DNA of 64,000 bases from Paenisporosarcina indica (GCF_001939075.1 NZ_MPTA01000008.1:62001-126000), one strand, 5' to 3'. Positions 1-8,759 are shown, counted from the stretch's first letter. Notes: generated by a model not told the origin, from the sequence alone. A program made the numbers and translations.

Positions 1-824
1 TCCGCTGAAATAGCACCAACTTTAGCTGCAAGTTCTGCACCACCATAGGATTCAATTTCATCCGCATGAATTTTTGGTATTAGCCCATATTTCTTGCCTG
101 CTTCTAAAATGCGTTCAGATTGTTCTGGCGTGAAAACCCCTACTTCACAGAACACATCGTTAAATACAGCCAACTTCTCCGCTGATACACGTGTCAACAT
201 ATCGTTCACTATGACATCAATATATTCTTCTTCCCGACCTTTATAGGTTTGCGGTACTGCATGTCCGCCCATAAAAGTGGCAACTAAATCAATTGGGTGT
301 GTTTCATTTAATCGCTTCATCACACGCAGTTGTTTTAATTCAGTTTCTAAATCCAGTCCATAGCCACTCTTGCCTTCAACAGTAGTCACACCATGAGCAA
401 GAAACGAATCAAGGCGTCGCGTTGTTTGCTCCACCAATTCGTCTTCCGTTGCTTCTCGTGTCATTCGTGTTGTCGCATGAATGCCACCACCTGTGTTCAT
501 GATCTCCATGTAGGTAGCACCTTCTAAACGCATTTCGAATTCACGTTCACGGCTCCCGCCGTAAGCAACATGCGTGTGAGGATCCACAAGACCAGGCGTC
601 ACCAATCGACCCGTGGCATCTATAACGTCTGCTTCATCTGAACGTTCAGCAAACAATGCTTCAAGCTCTGACGTTGTACCCACCGCAACAATCTTTCCAT
701 GTTCAATCCATACACTTCCATCTTCAATCAACCCAAGATCAGACATTCCCTCTCGAATTCGCGGGCTATTATCACCAGCAACAGTTACTAACTGTACTGC
801 ATGTTTGATCCAAAGAGGTCTCAT
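1..824 (-). CDS. hutI: Imidazolonepropionase, 3'-truncated by window edge
   Basis: HutI hydrolyses 4-imidazolone-5-propionate to N-formimidoyl-glutamate, the third step of histidine catabolism, in the cytoplasm. The minus strand reads an amidohydrolase from ATG at 824. The metal-binding motif [14 protein letters not shown] lies at about residues 77-90, followed by [23 protein letters not shown] and KIHADEIES, which carry further metal and substrate contacts in the family. The window cuts the gene after about 274 codons of a usual ~420, so the last third is missing. Its ATG overlaps the TGA of hutU (ATGA), so the two are translationally coupled. Confidence 0.95.
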   Translation of the reverse strand, partial: MRPLWIKHAVQLVTVAGDNSPRIREGMSDLGLIEDGSVWIEHGKIVAVGTTSELEALFAERSDEADVIDATGRLVTPGLVDPHTHVAYGGSREREFEMRLEGATYMEIMNTGGGIHATTRMTREATEDELVEQTTRRLDSFLAHGVTTVEGKSGYGLDLETELKQLRVMKRLNETHPIDLVATFMGGHAVPQTYKGREEEYIDVIVNDMLTRVSAEKLAVFNDVFCEVGVFTPEQSERILEAGKKYGLIPKIHADEIESYGGAELAAKVGAISA

Positions 825-2494
825 GCTTCTGACCCCTTTAACATCGGAATATTAACCCCTTTTTCGCGAGCCGTTTCAATTGCCAAGTCATACCCAGCAT
901 CAACGTGACGTACGATACCCATCCCTGGATCTGTAGTTAAGACACGCTCTAAACGCGCTTCAGCTTCTTTCGTGCCATCCGCTAAAATAACCATTCCTGC
1001 GTGGATAGAGTAGCCCATCCCTACACCACCACCGTGATGAACAGAAACCCACGTTGCACCGCCAACTGCGTTTACCATTGCATTTAGTATCGGCCAATCT
1101 GCGACTGCGTCCGATCCATCCTTCATCGCTTCTGTTTCACGGTTAGGTGATGCGACTGATCCCGAGTCCAAGTGATCACGCCCAATTACAATCGGTGCAC
1201 TTAACTCACCACTCGCAACCATATCGTTGATGATTTTTCCAAATCTTGCACGTTCACCGTATCCTAACCAACAAATACGTGCAGGCAGTCCTTGAAATTG
1301 AATTTTTTCTTGTGCCATCTTAATCCAGTTACATAAATGTGTGTTGTAGCTGAACTCCCGTAAGATTACTTCATCTGTTTTCCGAATATCTTCAGGGTCA
1401 CCTGAAAGTGCAACCCAACGGAACGGTCCTTTCCCTTCACAGAATTGTGGACGGATGTATGCTGGCACAAATCCAGGGAAATCGAACGCACGCTCAAATC
1501 CCTCATCTTTCGCAACTTGCCGAATGTTATTGCCGTAATCGAACGTGATTGCACCTTTATCCATCATCTCAACCATCGCTTTCACATGTTTCGCCATCGA
1601 TGCTTTTGATAACTTCACGTACTCAATTGGATCTTCTTTACGAAGTTTCGCCGCTTCTTCCAATAACATCCCCGATGGAATATAGCCATTTAACGGATCA
1701 TGTGCCGAAGTTTGATCTGTTAAGACATCGGGGATAAACCCGCGGGCAATCATTTCAGGCAATACATCCGAGGCATTTCCAATCAACCCAATAGACAGTG
1801 CTTTACCTTCAGCTTTTGCTTCTTGTGCTAAACGAATCGCTTCGTCCAACGAATTTGTTTTGATGTCTGTATATCGTGTTTCAATGCGTCGGTCAATGCG
1901 TGTCTCGTCTACTTCAATGCCAATACACACGCCCCCAGCCATCGTTACAGCCAGTGGTTGAGCTCCACCCATGCCTCCAAGACCAGCAGTTAAGGTAATC
2001 GTACCTTTTAATGATTCACCAAAATGTTGTTTCGCGAGCTCCGCAAATGTTTCATATGTTCCTTGCACAATTCCTTGAGATCCTATGTAGATCCAGCTAC
2101 CCGCTGTCATTTGCCCGTACATCATCAAGCCTTTTTTATCGAGCTCGTGGAAAGTCTCCCAGTTTGCATAGGCCGGCACAATATTTGAATTGGCGATTAA
2201 TACCCGCGGTGCATCTAAATGTGTTTTGAAAATCGCGACCGGTTTGCCTGACTGAACAAGCAACGTCTCATCATTCTCTAATTCTTTCAATGAACGCACA
2301 ATAGCGTCATAACTTGCCCAGTTACGTGCCGCTTTCCCGATGCCTCCGTATACCACTAAATCCTCTGGATGCTCTGCTACGTCTGGATGCAAATTGTTGT
2401 TTAACATTCGTAGTGCCGCTTCTTGCTGCCACCCTTTTGTATTCAACTTTGTGCCGCTATATTGAACTACTCTATCCGATGTATTCGCTTTCAT
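821..2494 (-). CDS. hutU: Urocanate hydratase
   Basis: HutU converts urocanate to imidazolone-propionate using tightly bound NAD+ as an electrophile; cytosolic. At 557 residues it is full length for the family. Visible urocanase hallmarks are [13 protein letters not shown] near residues 48-60, the Gly-rich NAD segment [18 protein letters not shown], the tract [14 protein letters not shown] and the active-site region [17 protein letters not shown] with its conserved Cys. The start ATG at 2494 has an AAAGGGGGTTAACGAA ribosome-binding region. It is followed directly by hutI with a 4-bp overlap. No hutH or hutP lies upstream, so the operon is split compared with B. subtilis. Confidence 0.97.
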   Translation of the reverse strand: MKANTSDRVVQYSGTKLNTKGWQQEAALRMLNNNLHPDVAEHPEDLVVYGGIGKAARNWASYDAIVRSLKELENDETLLVQSGKPVAIFKTHLDAPRVLIANSNIVPAYANWETFHELDKKGLMMYGQMTAGSWIYIGSQGIVQGTYETFAELAKQHFGESLKGTITLTAGLGGMGGAQPLAVTMAGGVCIGIEVDETRIDRRIETRYTDIKTNSLDEAIRLAQEAKAEGKALSIGLIGNASDVLPEMIARGFIPDVLTDQTSAHDPLNGYIPSGMLLEEAAKLRKEDPIEYVKLSKASMAKHVKAMVEMMDKGAITFDYGNNIRQVAKDEGFERAFDFPGFVPAYIRPQFCEGKGPFRWVALSGDPEDIRKTDEVILREFSYNTHLCNWIKMAQEKIQFQGLPARICWLGYGERARFGKIINDMVASGELSAPIVIGRDHLDSGSVASPNRETEAMKDGSDAVADWPILNAMVNAVGGATWVSVHHGGGVGMGYSIHAGMVILADGTKEAEARLERVLTTDPGMGIVRHVDAGYDLAIETAREKGVNIPMLKGSEA

Positions 2495-2522
2495 TTCGTT
2501 AACCCCCTTTGTCTATATCTTC

Positions 2523-2546
2523 ATTATACCGTGAAAGTTCAGATAA
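2523..2546 (-). promoter_or_regulatory. Probable sigma-A promoter of hutUI
   Basis: On the minus strand a perfect TATAAT (2523-2528) lies about 28 bp upstream of the hutU ATG. A weak TTAATT sits 17 bp further upstream. Only the -10 is convincing. No clear CodY or CcpA site was seen. Confidence 0.4.
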
Positions 2547-2635
2547 TTAATGGTAGTTTTTTAATTTAAGCTATGTTAAATTCTATTGTTGATATTCCGC
2601 AAAACAGCTCCGCTTTCCGCTGGAGTCTCCGCAGT

Positions 2636-2711
2636 TGTGCTCCTGCGTTTACTCGTCGCATGAAAAGATGTGCTCCTGCGTTTACTCGTCGCATGAATAG
2701 ATGTGCTTCAT
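2636..2711. repeat. Tandem 33-bp direct repeat, two copies plus a third partial
   Basis: Copies at 2636-2668 and 2669-2701 share TGTGCTCCTGCGTTTACTCG and the following TCGCATGAA, differing at one base (GAAAAGA against GAATAGA). A third copy starts at 2702 and stops after about 7 bp. Just upstream (2605-2632) is CGCTTTCCGCTGGAGTCTCCGC, which resembles short GC-rich intergenic elements scattered in Planococcaceae genomes. Function unknown; noncoding in both directions as far as can be seen. Confidence 0.75.
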
Positions 2712-2784
2712 ATCAATAAATAAGTAAAAAAATCAACAATGAAATATCTCACAGATTAATGTTAAAAATGTATTTGACTAATAT

Positions 2785-3315
2785 TTATAGATCCGTCTCA
2801 AGGATTGAGAACATATAATGATCCTCCCATATTCCCTTAATTTTAATATAATCTCGTAGCAAACCTTCTCTAACAAACCCCGATTTTTCTAGCACTCTAG
2901 CAGAACCTATATTCCTTGGCATGACGCCCGCTTCCACTCGATGAAACCCTTTTTCTCTAAACGCAAAATCAAGAATTAATCTTACAGCATCGGTCGCATA
3001 CCCTTTGCCATGATGGTCCTGATCCAATTGATACCCTAGTGTACATTTCTCAGATGGACTGAATTTATAAAGACCTATGTTGCCAATAAGCACGTTGGTT
3101 TCAAATTCAAAAATACCAAATTCATAGCGATCTCCTCTATCTCTAGCCTGTTTCCAACCTTCGATAACTTTGATATGTGCTTCCAGTGTATAAAATGAAT
3201 CGTCTTTTGTTGTTGGCGTAATTCCTTCAAATATAGTTCGGTTGGATTTATTTAATTCTAAAAGTGCTTTGGCATCAGCCACGTTAAATTCTCTGATGAA
3301 TATACTAGACTCCAT
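2785..3315 (-). CDS. GNAT family N-acetyltransferase (RimJ/RimL type)
   Basis: A 176-residue acetyl-CoA-dependent N-acetyltransferase of the RimJ/RimL/SpeG branch, cytosolic, substrate unknown. The acetyl-CoA loop is QDHHGKGYATDAVRLILDFAF near residues 98-118, with the characteristic Q/RxxGxG/A pattern. The late motif NIGSARVLEKSGFVREGLLRDY near residues 135-156 is typical of enzymes that acetylate protein N-termini or antibiotics, though neither is shown here. Translation starts at ATG 3315. It stands alone between hutU and a convergently unrelated kinase, so context gives no substrate clue. A second gene of the same family is at 19933-20481. Confidence 0.88.
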   Translation of the reverse strand: MESSIFIREFNVADAKALLELNKSNRTIFEGITPTTKDDSFYTLEAHIKVIEGWKQARDRGDRYEFGIFEFETNVLIGNIGLYKFSPSEKCTLGYQLDQDHHGKGYATDAVRLILDFAFREKGFHRVEAGVMPRNIGSARVLEKSGFVREGLLRDYIKIKGIWEDHYMFSILETDL

Positions 3316-3403
3316 TCTGAAACTTCCCTTCTATTAAAAAATTCTTCTTCATGAAAATAATATACCGTCTACTCTGTAATTTCCTCAAATTCACAAAAGA
3401 AAA

Positions 3404-3425
3404 AGACCGACTCTTTTATCGGTCT
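3404..3425 (-). terminator. Rho-independent terminator of the kinase gene
   Basis: The 7-bp inverted repeat AGACCGA/TCGGTCT (3404-3410 and 3419-3425) overlaps the stop codon of the upstream minus-strand gene. On the minus strand it is followed by TTTTTCTTTT. Confidence 0.75.
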
Positions 3426-4032
3426 ATCCATAGGTAGGTATTAATTTTTTCTTGTAAAGGAAGGCCACGGTATTTAGGAGAGGAGCAGGAATTTTCTTTG
3501 GGAAAAATCGTTTGTGGTAAAGCTGATAATACGCTTTTTTAATGTCATCCCATTGTGTACAATCTTTCGTTTGCTTAAAACGGGCAACATCAATTATTTT
3601 AATCTCATCTTGAGAAGTAATAATAATATTTCTCAAGTGAATATCTGAAGGATTCAGTCCTTTTTGTGAAGCTAGCGAAAGGGCGTCTTCTACTTCGTTG
3701 ATGTGATTTGGTGTTACGGGTTTTCCTTGCGTAATACACTGAAAAAGTGTCAGCCCTTCAATAAATTCCATGACAATATAATTCGGACCAGACTCATAAA
3801 TCACCGGGAAATACGAGATGTCTTTCAACAATTTATAAATGTCAGCCTCTTCACTTGCAATATGAGCAAAACGAGGGAAAAAGATCTTTATTACTTTATT
3901 CGAGGACTTAATTTTAAATACAAATGCACTTCTTCCTGTCCCAACAAGTGTTAGAGAATCGTCAGAATGAATCAAACGATTGTTTTTGTCAGAAATAAGT
4001 ACTGTTTTTGCAAGTGCTTGATAAGATTCCAT
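3424..4032 (-). CDS. Small protein-kinase-like protein (YrzF type)
   Basis: A minimal 202-residue kinase fold. The Gly-rich loop GTGRSAFVFKI is followed by VIKIFF with the ATP lysine, ME-F-I-EG at the hinge, a catalytic loop NPSDIHLRNIII and a metal-binding IIDVAR in place of DFG. It resembles Bacillus YrzF/YbdM-like kinases, whose targets are not firmly known. I chose ATG 4032 rather than an upstream start at 4134 because AAGGGGGG lies 6 nt before 4032 and the extra 34 residues look noncoding. It is divergent from the PadR operon. Confidence 0.8.
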   Translation of the reverse strand: MESYQALAKTVLISDKNNRLIHSDDSLTLVGTGRSAFVFKIKSSNKVIKIFFPRFAHIASEEADIYKLLKDISYFPVIYESGPNYIVMEFIEGLTLFQCITQGKPVTPNHINEVEDALSLASQKGLNPSDIHLRNIIITSQDEIKIIDVARFKQTKDCTQWDDIKKAYYQLYHKRFFPKKIPAPLLNTVAFLYKKKLIPTYG

Positions 4033-4207
4033 GATTAGCCCCCCTTCATTAGTATAATCATGATAACGCAATGTTAGTACCAAATTAAGTTTTGGCAATT
4101 TTTGCATGTCGATTATTTTTCCAGTACCTTGCATAGAATAATACTGTATGATATATTGCTATCAAAGGTACTGAACAATGAACAATAGCGGAAGGGGTGA
4201 ATGAAAG

Positions 4208-4531
4208 ATGAACATTCAATTTAAAAAAGGGGTGCTTAACCTCTGTGTGCTTGTATTATTGGATAAAAAAGATCGATATGGCTATGAGCTTGTTCAAAAA
4301 ATATCCGACCAAATCTCGATTTCTGAGGGCTCTGTCTATCCGTTATTAAGGCGTCTAGCAAAGGAAGGTTACTTTACGACTTATTTACAAGAATCTTCAG
4401 AAGGCCCGCCTCGAAAATATTACAAACTGACCGATTTAGGGAGAACTTATTTACAAGAACAAATAAGTGAATGGGAAATTTTCACAAACGGTGTAAATAC
4501 ATTAATTGAGGAGAGTGTAAAACATGACTGA
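4208..4531 (+). CDS. PadR family transcriptional regulator
   Basis: A 107-residue winged-helix repressor. The N-terminal wHTH contains LNLCVLVLLDKKDRYGYELV and SISEGSVYPLLRRLAKEGY, the standard PadR recognition helix and wing, followed by PPRKYYKLTDLGR and a short C-terminal dimerisation helix. An AGGGGTGAATGAAAG region precedes ATG 4208. The stop overlaps the start of the next gene by 8 bp, a pairing common in Firmicutes where a PadR protein controls a HAAS/DUF1700-DUF4097 envelope-stress partner. Inference: it represses its own operon, relieved by a membrane or drug signal. Confidence 0.9.
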   Translation: MNIQFKKGVLNLCVLVLLDKKDRYGYELVQKISDQISISEGSVYPLLRRLAKEGYFTTYLQESSEGPPRKYYKLTDLGRTYLQEQISEWEIFTNGVNTLIEESVKHD

Positions 4532-5576
4532 AAAGCAATTCCTAAATGAACTTGAACAAACATTAACTCGACTTCCATCTGACGAAAGAAATGATATTCT
4601 TCAAGATATTAAAGAACACTTTTCAAGCGCACGCGAAGACGGGAAATCGGATAGTGAAATTGCCGCCTCTCTTGGTTCACCGCAAGAAATTGCCGAAGAC
4701 TTGCTACCACCAACTCAATTTGAAGAGACAGTAAAAGTAGCAACAGATAGTAAAAGAATCACGATAACGGACAATAGCTTTACAAAAGTAGCAATGAATA
4801 TCAAATTTGGCGCGCTTACGGTCTACCCCTCAGAATCTGATTACACAACGATTGACCTATTTAATGCTCCGGAAAAACTAGTATTAACTGCAGACGTCAT
4901 CGGAGACACTTTAGCAATCGATTTAAAAGCACCAAGATTCACATTCTTTACTCTCTTATCCATCTTTAAAGGCGTAAAAGTAAATGTGGCACTTCCTAAG
5001 AAATTATATACGGCCATTTCAATGAAAACAGATAATGGCAGCATACGCGCGGAAAAACTACTTGGAAAAAATATGAAAGCAACGTCTGATAACGGTAGCA
5101 TTGGACTTAAAGAAATTGCAGCGACTACTCTAGATGTGGAAACTGATAACGGCCGTATTGAAATCGATAAAGTACAGGTCGACAAACTCTCCACCGAAAC
5201 CGATAACGGCAGAATTGAAATGCGCTATGTAGATGCTGATCATATTCGTACTGAAACTGATAATGGTCGAATTGTCATGGAGTATGTAACCGGTACAATT
5301 GTAGGGAAAACAGACAACGGCAGAATTATCCTTCTGACGTCAAGTCTCGATCGCATGATCAATCTCCAAACGGATAACGGGAGTATTTTAATTGAGTCTG
5401 AAAATGACCCTACAGACGTGACGATTCGTGCAAAAGTGGATCATGGGAGAATTGATGTGTTTGGTGAAAAGAATTCCAGTACTACATTCGGAAACGGCTC
5501 AAACACGATTCAACTTGTTACTGACAATGGGAGAATAACTGTCAAAAAACAAAGCTTAAGTGTACTTACTAAATAA
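4524..5576 (+). CDS. HAAS-domain DUF4097 beta-repeat protein (LiaG-like)
   Basis: A 350-residue protein in two parts. Residues 1-65 form the HAAS (DUF1700) helical domain: FLNELEQTLTRLP, DIKEHF and SLGSPQEIAEDLL. The rest is DUF4097 built from about nine ~20-residue strands with the signature TDNGRI or TDNGSI, which should stack into a right-handed beta-solenoid. There is no signal peptide or membrane segment. LiaG-type relatives sit in envelope-stress operons. It is co-transcribed with and overlaps the PadR gene, so the two probably form a sensor or response pair. The biochemical role is not established. Confidence 0.87.
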   Translation: MTEKQFLNELEQTLTRLPSDERNDILQDIKEHFSSAREDGKSDSEIAASLGSPQEIAEDLLPPTQFEETVKVATDSKRITITDNSFTKVAMNIKFGALTVYPSESDYTTIDLFNAPEKLVLTADVIGDTLAIDLKAPRFTFFTLLSIFKGVKVNVALPKKLYTAISMKTDNGSIRAEKLLGKNMKATSDNGSIGLKEIAATTLDVETDNGRIEIDKVQVDKLSTETDNGRIEMRYVDADHIRTETDNGRIVMEYVTGTIVGKTDNGRIILLTSSLDRMINLQTDNGSILIESENDPTDVTIRAKVDHGRIDVFGEKNSSTTFGNGSNTIQLVTDNGRITVKKQSLSVLTK

Positions 5577-5618
5577 CAAATCAAATAGTTATTTCATTGA
5601 GTAACTGAAACGAAAGAC

Positions 5619-5648
5619 AAAAAGCCTTTTTAGGGCTTTTTTCTTTCT
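5619..5648 (+). terminator. Rho-independent terminator after DUF4097 gene
   Basis: AAAAGCC, then a 6-nt loop, then GGGCTTTTTTCTTT, starting about 45 bp after the stop codon at 5576. Confidence 0.85.
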
Positions 5649-5765
5649 CCTCATTTGAACTATCGCTTAAGTAATGCGTATCACTCGGAAACATTATCCA
5701 ATTCCACTTATAAATCCCACACTCTTTGCGTACACTTCTAATGAGAAAGATTTCAGAAGGGAACG

Positions 5766-6095
5766 GTGAAGAGTTTGAGACACTTTATTATGAGATACAA
5801 AGAAGAATTGATTATGCTAATTCTTGCATTTATTGGCTCTTCAGCACTTGGAATATTTGCCATTTCACACATTTATGGGTTATTCAATGTATTATCGACC
5901 ATCGTTATAGTTGTTGTCAGCTTGGCTGCGATTGCGATCCTCTATCATAAACTTCTTGCACGACGACTCTACAACTTTGTGTTGAGCACACTTGGCAATC
6001 GAGAAAATTATTCATTACTTAAACAGAAGTTAACTTCTACATTTAATAATAGTAAGCTATATGCAAAAAATAAGTGGAGTCTCTTTAAATCCTGA
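5766..6095 (+). CDS. Small membrane protein with two TM helices
   Basis: A 109-residue protein with no family I recognise. GTG at 5766 is the start, with AGAAGGGAAC just upstream. Residues about 14-36 (LIMLILAFIGSSALGIFAIS) and 42-62 (VLSTIVIVVVSLAAIAILYH) are predicted membrane helices. A basic, Leu/Asn-rich tail of about 45 residues follows, probably cytoplasmic. It converges with the L,D-transpeptidase gene, with only 3 bp between the two stops and no terminator between them. Function unknown. Confidence 0.65.
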   Translation: MKSLRHFIMRYKEELIMLILAFIGSSALGIFAISHIYGLFNVLSTIVIVVVSLAAIAILYHKLLARRLYNFVLSTLGNRENYSLLKQKLTSTFNNSKLYAKNKWSLFKS

Positions 6096-6098
6096 CTT

Positions 6099-6434
6099 TC
6101 ACGTGTGTATATACACATTAGTGCCAAGTGGGACCATGGATGAAAGTTCCGTTACGTCATCGTTATTCATTCTGATACATCCATGCGAGACTTCTTTACC
6201 GATGGATGAGGGATCGTTTGTGCCATGAATTCCATAATGCGGTTTAGATAACCCCATCCACAATACCCCAAATGGTCCCCCGGGGTTATACTCTTTGTTT
6301 ACGATAATGTAATTTCCGTTTGGCGTTGGAGTCAGTATTTTTCCAACTGCAATGGGATACGTTTTCAATAATACACTTGCATCATATAGTTTTAACTGAC
6401 GATTATTTACCGATACATCAATCCACACTACCAT
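6099..6434 (-). CDS. L,D-transpeptidase (YkuD catalytic domain)
   Basis: A 111-residue stand-alone YkuD domain. Family members form 3-3 peptidoglycan crosslinks or modify spore cortex and wall peptides. The catalytic signature is HGTN at residues 70-73 and SHGCIRM at 83-89, with Cys86 the nucleophile and His84 and Arg88 conserved. Unlike B. subtilis YkuD it lacks a LysM domain and has no signal peptide. Comparable short versions occur in spore formers and may be packaged in the spore or exported another way. It converges tail to tail with the small membrane protein at 5766-6095. Confidence 0.9.
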   Translation of the reverse strand: MVVWIDVSVNNRQLKLYDASVLLKTYPIAVGKILTPTPNGNYIIVNKEYNPGGPFGVLWMGLSKPHYGIHGTNDPSSIGKEVSHGCIRMNNDDVTELSSMVPLGTNVYIHT

Positions 6435-6528
6435 CTACCCATCTCCCTAGGACTGTCATACAATAGGTATATGAGAAAATTCTTGAACTTGACAACGAAT
6501 CAATTTCACCATGCACATGTTTTAGTGA

Positions 6529-6909
6529 TCATGCTTTACTGGCAATGAAAGAACCAATTCCTAAAATCATATATACAATACTAAAACAGACTGCAAGGAG
6601 ACCAACCTCTATTTCCTCAATTCTAGCTAGATAAAGTCCTAAAATCATGAGTCCTAAAATAACTAACAATATTGTAGAGGTGTACGCAAAGAATTTACGC
6701 AAGATGTGTTGATTGCGTTCATCATAATTAGGTACTTTAGATCTGCCTGAAAAATAAAAGATGATGCCTATCAAAAAACCATATACAATCACACCAAGAA
6801 CTACCGGCATAACTGGCATTTCCTCTTTTGTTACCACAAGTCCTGCACCAATTACAGTCCCCACCATAATGGCAAACCAAAGCCATACTTTCAATTTCCC
6901 CACAGTCAT
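6529..6909 (-). CDS. Four-TM membrane protein paired with XRE regulator (DUF2178-like)
   Basis: A 126-residue membrane protein. Predicted helices lie near residues 8-24, 32-52, 73-92 and 100-120, with a cytosolic loop between helices 2 and 3 containing VPNYDERNQHILRKF. A DERN-type motif after TM2 is typical of DUF2178 and related proteins found beside small HTH regulators. Its ATG lies inside the end of the XRE gene (4-bp overlap), so translation is coupled. Such pairs often behave as a membrane modulator with its DNA-binding partner. No signal or target is known here. Confidence 0.75.
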   Translation of the reverse strand: MTVGKLKVWLWFAIMVGTVIGAGLVVTKEEMPVMPVVLGVIVYGFLIGIIFYFSGRSKVPNYDERNQHILRKFFAYTSTILLVILGLMILGLYLARIEEIEVGLLAVCFSIVYMILGIGSFIASKA

Positions 6910-7115
6910 TTTTCGTCCTCCTTTAATTCAAAAATTTCATCTATTGATACATTGAAATATTTCACAAGCTTCAGTGCCAATTCCAAACTCGGATTGTATT
7001 TATTGTTTTCAATTGCGGTGATGGTTTGTCTTGTAATTTGCAAATCAATCGCCATCTGCACTTGGGTGATTCCTCTTGATGTACGAATTTCTTTAATACG
7101 ATTCAATACCGGCAC
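6906..7115 (-). CDS. XRE family helix-turn-helix regulator
   Basis: A 69-residue Cro/C1-type regulator that is essentially all DNA-binding domain: RIKEIRTSRGITQVQMAID, then the recognition helix ITRQTITAIENNKYNPS and LALKLVKYFNVSIDEIFE. Many homologues carry the same IENNKYNPSL signature. It is the first gene of a two-gene operon with the membrane protein at 6529-6909. A near-perfect palindrome at 7129-7152, directly upstream of its RBS, is the likely autoregulatory operator. A second copy of that site is built into the terminator at 7165-7204. Confidence 0.93.
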   Translation of the reverse strand: MPVLNRIKEIRTSRGITQVQMAIDLQITRQTITAIENNKYNPSLELALKLVKYFNVSIDEIFELKEDEK

Positions 7116-7128
7116 AAACCGTCCTCCT

Positions 7129-7152
7129 TAATGTAAAGAGTTCTTTACATTA
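7129..7152 (-). promoter_or_regulatory. Palindromic operator of the XRE regulator (copy 1)
   Basis: An inverted repeat with 11-bp arms TAATGTAAAGA/TCTTTACATTA and two central bases. It is centred 25 bp upstream of the XRE start codon. Copy 2, centred 45 bp away, differs by one central base within a 22-bp core. Confidence 0.7.
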
Positions 7153-7164
7153 AAGATAATAAAA

Positions 7165-7204
7165 AACCCGGTCAATGTAAAGAGTCCTTTACATTGACCG
7201 GGTT
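7165..7204. terminator. Bidirectional terminator whose stem contains operator copy 2
   Basis: A perfect 18-bp stem (7165-7182 and 7187-7204) with a 4-nt loop. It is flanked by a T-run on each strand: TTTTTT leftward from 7166 and TATATTTTTTTT rightward from 7203. It should end the six-gene ABC operon arriving from the right. The inner part of the stem is the sequence AATGTAAAGAG/TCCTTTACATT, nearly identical to the XRE operator at 7129-7152. Confidence 0.88.
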
Positions 7205-7281
7205 ATATTTTTTTCACTTATTCATCAATTTATTCTGACGTTACATGCAAGTCCCACTCGGACAAAAAATTCTTCACACCT

Positions 7282-7992
7282 TTATAATTCGGTCACTTGT
7301 TCCTTTATGCCTTCATCAATCGTCACTTCAATCGATTCCGGGATTTTCAAGTAAAGAGTGGGCAGCCATTCTTCAGTAGAGTGACTATTGTCGTAAGATG
7401 TGCCGCTAGTAAATTGCGTCATGATCATATCGTATTGAAAATACGCCATTTTGTACGAACGGTCTCCCTTATTCCAAATGGTCAGCTCATTTGCTTTAGG
7501 ACTAATGACAACATCATCATTGTAGCCTTTAACTTCATAATCACCCATAACCAGCTTACCTTCAAACAAGAAAGAATCAATTGTGTCTGAATACCCAGGT
7601 ATTCTTTCGATGACGATTAACACAGGCATCTTTCCAAGTGTCCGAGGCTTGACTAGCAGTTTTTGATTAGTGACACCTTGATGCCATTGCCGAATAATAA
7701 ACGCAGGATTAACCGCATCCAGTTTCCCCTCATGTAAGAGCAAATAGTTGTCGTTGTACATATCAATAAAACTTTGTTCGACTGTCTGAAGTTTACTATC
7801 TTCATTTACAGGAACCAAGTAAAGGATGGCCGTGGAGATAATCAAAACCAACAAGTATCCCACGGGTATATAAAAAACCATTTTCCTTGAAATGCGTAAT
7901 TTCGATCTTGTTTTGTTTCTCTTTGCCATCTGCACCAATCCGTATGTTAGCAAAACAACCAGTATCAGCGGTATAAAAGAACCGATATTCAT
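7282..7992 (-). CDS. Membrane-anchored extracytoplasmic protein of ABC operon (copy 2)
   Basis: 236 residues, the last gene of the GntR/ABC operon. ATG 7992 is chosen because it overlaps the upstream stop (ATGA) with GGGAGG 8 nt before it; an upstream in-frame start at 8025 lacks an RBS. Two N-terminal membrane helices (about residues 5-20 and 36-56) precede a soluble domain with QLxTVEQSFIDMYNDNY and a terminal LYLKIPESIEVTIDEG. It is a paralogue of the protein at 8783-9490: both share the TM-anchor layout, the YEVKGYNDD/YEVRDYMDD tract and the KIP-S closing motif. Function unknown; probably works with the adjacent permease. Confidence 0.7.
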   Translation of the reverse strand: MNIGSFIPLILVVLLTYGLVQMAKRNKTRSKLRISRKMVFYIPVGYLLVLIISTAILYLVPVNEDSKLQTVEQSFIDMYNDNYLLLHEGKLDAVNPAFIIRQWHQGVTNQKLLVKPRTLGKMPVLIVIERIPGYSDTIDSFLFEGKLVMGDYEVKGYNDDVVISPKANELTIWNKGDRSYKMAYFQYDMIMTQFTSGTSYDNSHSTEEWLPTLYLKIPESIEVTIDEGIKEQVTEL

Positions 7993-8759
7993 GACACAAC
8001 CTCCCGATTTCGCGTGACCAACCAAGTACTGCCAAACAGGATTGCCGTAAAAATCACCACTTTAAAAACGAATATCAAGATGGAGGTTTCTTCACCAAAG
8101 AACCTTGTGAGTTGCCCAATTGGATGGTTGAATTGGTAGGTTGCTGATAAATTGATCGTTAAGCCATACAAGACTAACAATGCTGGCAACACGATTCGAT
8201 TCAATTGATACAGGCTGATGGCTAAATAGGACGCCGCTGCATACAACAGCAAATAGCCAAACACTCCAGTTACGTTTGCTACATGTGCAAGGAATGTAAA
8301 ATGTGTGCTTACGGGCATGACTTCATGGAATATCACAAAGATGAGTGAAATAAGAGAGTTCCCCAAATACACTGTAATGGCACCTATCGCAGTAAGGATA
8401 ATAAGGGTAAAAATAGTTGATAGAAATTGACTTAAACGCGTAGAAATAAAACCGAAATCAATTCGTTTCGTTGATGCCACTCCGAGAAAAATTGTCGAAG
8501 CGACAATCCATATATATGTCATTACCATTAAGAAAGTAGAATCAAACGTGTTTATAGTAGTGAAGACAGTCTCACTGTGTATGCCAGGAGGAATGTCAGT
8601 CTGACTGTATGAGTCACCAGACTGACTAACTACCGAACTCAGTAGAATTCCAAAAAGTTGAGTAAATACCAGACTGATCCATATAGACTGATAAGAAGTT
8701 AATTTGAATTTCACTTGCTTCTTTACAATTTCAAACAAGCTCACTTCTATTGAAGACAT
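7989..8759 (-). CDS. ABC-transporter permease-like membrane protein (copy 2)
   Basis: 256 residues with about six predicted membrane helices and an N-terminal cytoplasmic stretch VSLFEIVKKQVKFKLTSYQSI. The paralogue at 9487-10230 begins VSLIDVVKKQVQFKVKSYTGI, and both keep an FISTRLS/FVSTRWS motif after TM2. The domain resembles the permease partner of YtrB-type ATPases rather than a classical ABC-2 sequence, so the assignment rests on operon context. A 4-bp overlap with the next gene implies translational coupling. There is a 23-bp gap after the preceding soluble-domain gene at 8783-9490. Confidence 0.72.
   Translation of the reverse strand: MSSIEVSLFEIVKKQVKFKLTSYQSIWISLVFTQLFGILLSSVVSQSGDSYSQTDIPPGIHSETVFTTINTFDSTFLMVMTYIWIVASTIFLGVASTKRIDFGFISTRLSQFLSTIFTLIILTAIGAITVYLGNSLISLIFVIFHEVMPVSTHFTFLAHVANVTGVFGYLLLYAAASYLAISLYQLNRIVLPALLVLYGLTINLSATYQFNHPIGQLTRFFGEETSILIFVFKVVIFTAILFGSTWLVTRNREVVS

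Noticed and set aside
2636-2711. Short direct repeats as a CRISPR array
   Set aside because: Units abut without spacers, only two to three copies, and no cas genes are nearby.
4841-5194. Minus-strand frame inside the DUF4097 gene
   Set aside because: It is opposite the TDNG repeats and lacks a start signal; the plus-strand gene is well supported.
6529-7115. XRE regulator plus small membrane protein as a toxin-antitoxin pair
   Set aside because: The partner has four helices and a DERN motif like DUF2178-type proteins and no toxin hallmark; the pair fits a regulator-modulator pattern better.
7801-8035. 77-residue minus-strand frame overlapping two operon genes
   Set aside because: Shadow in another frame of the permease/anchored-protein junction; no coding signal of its own.
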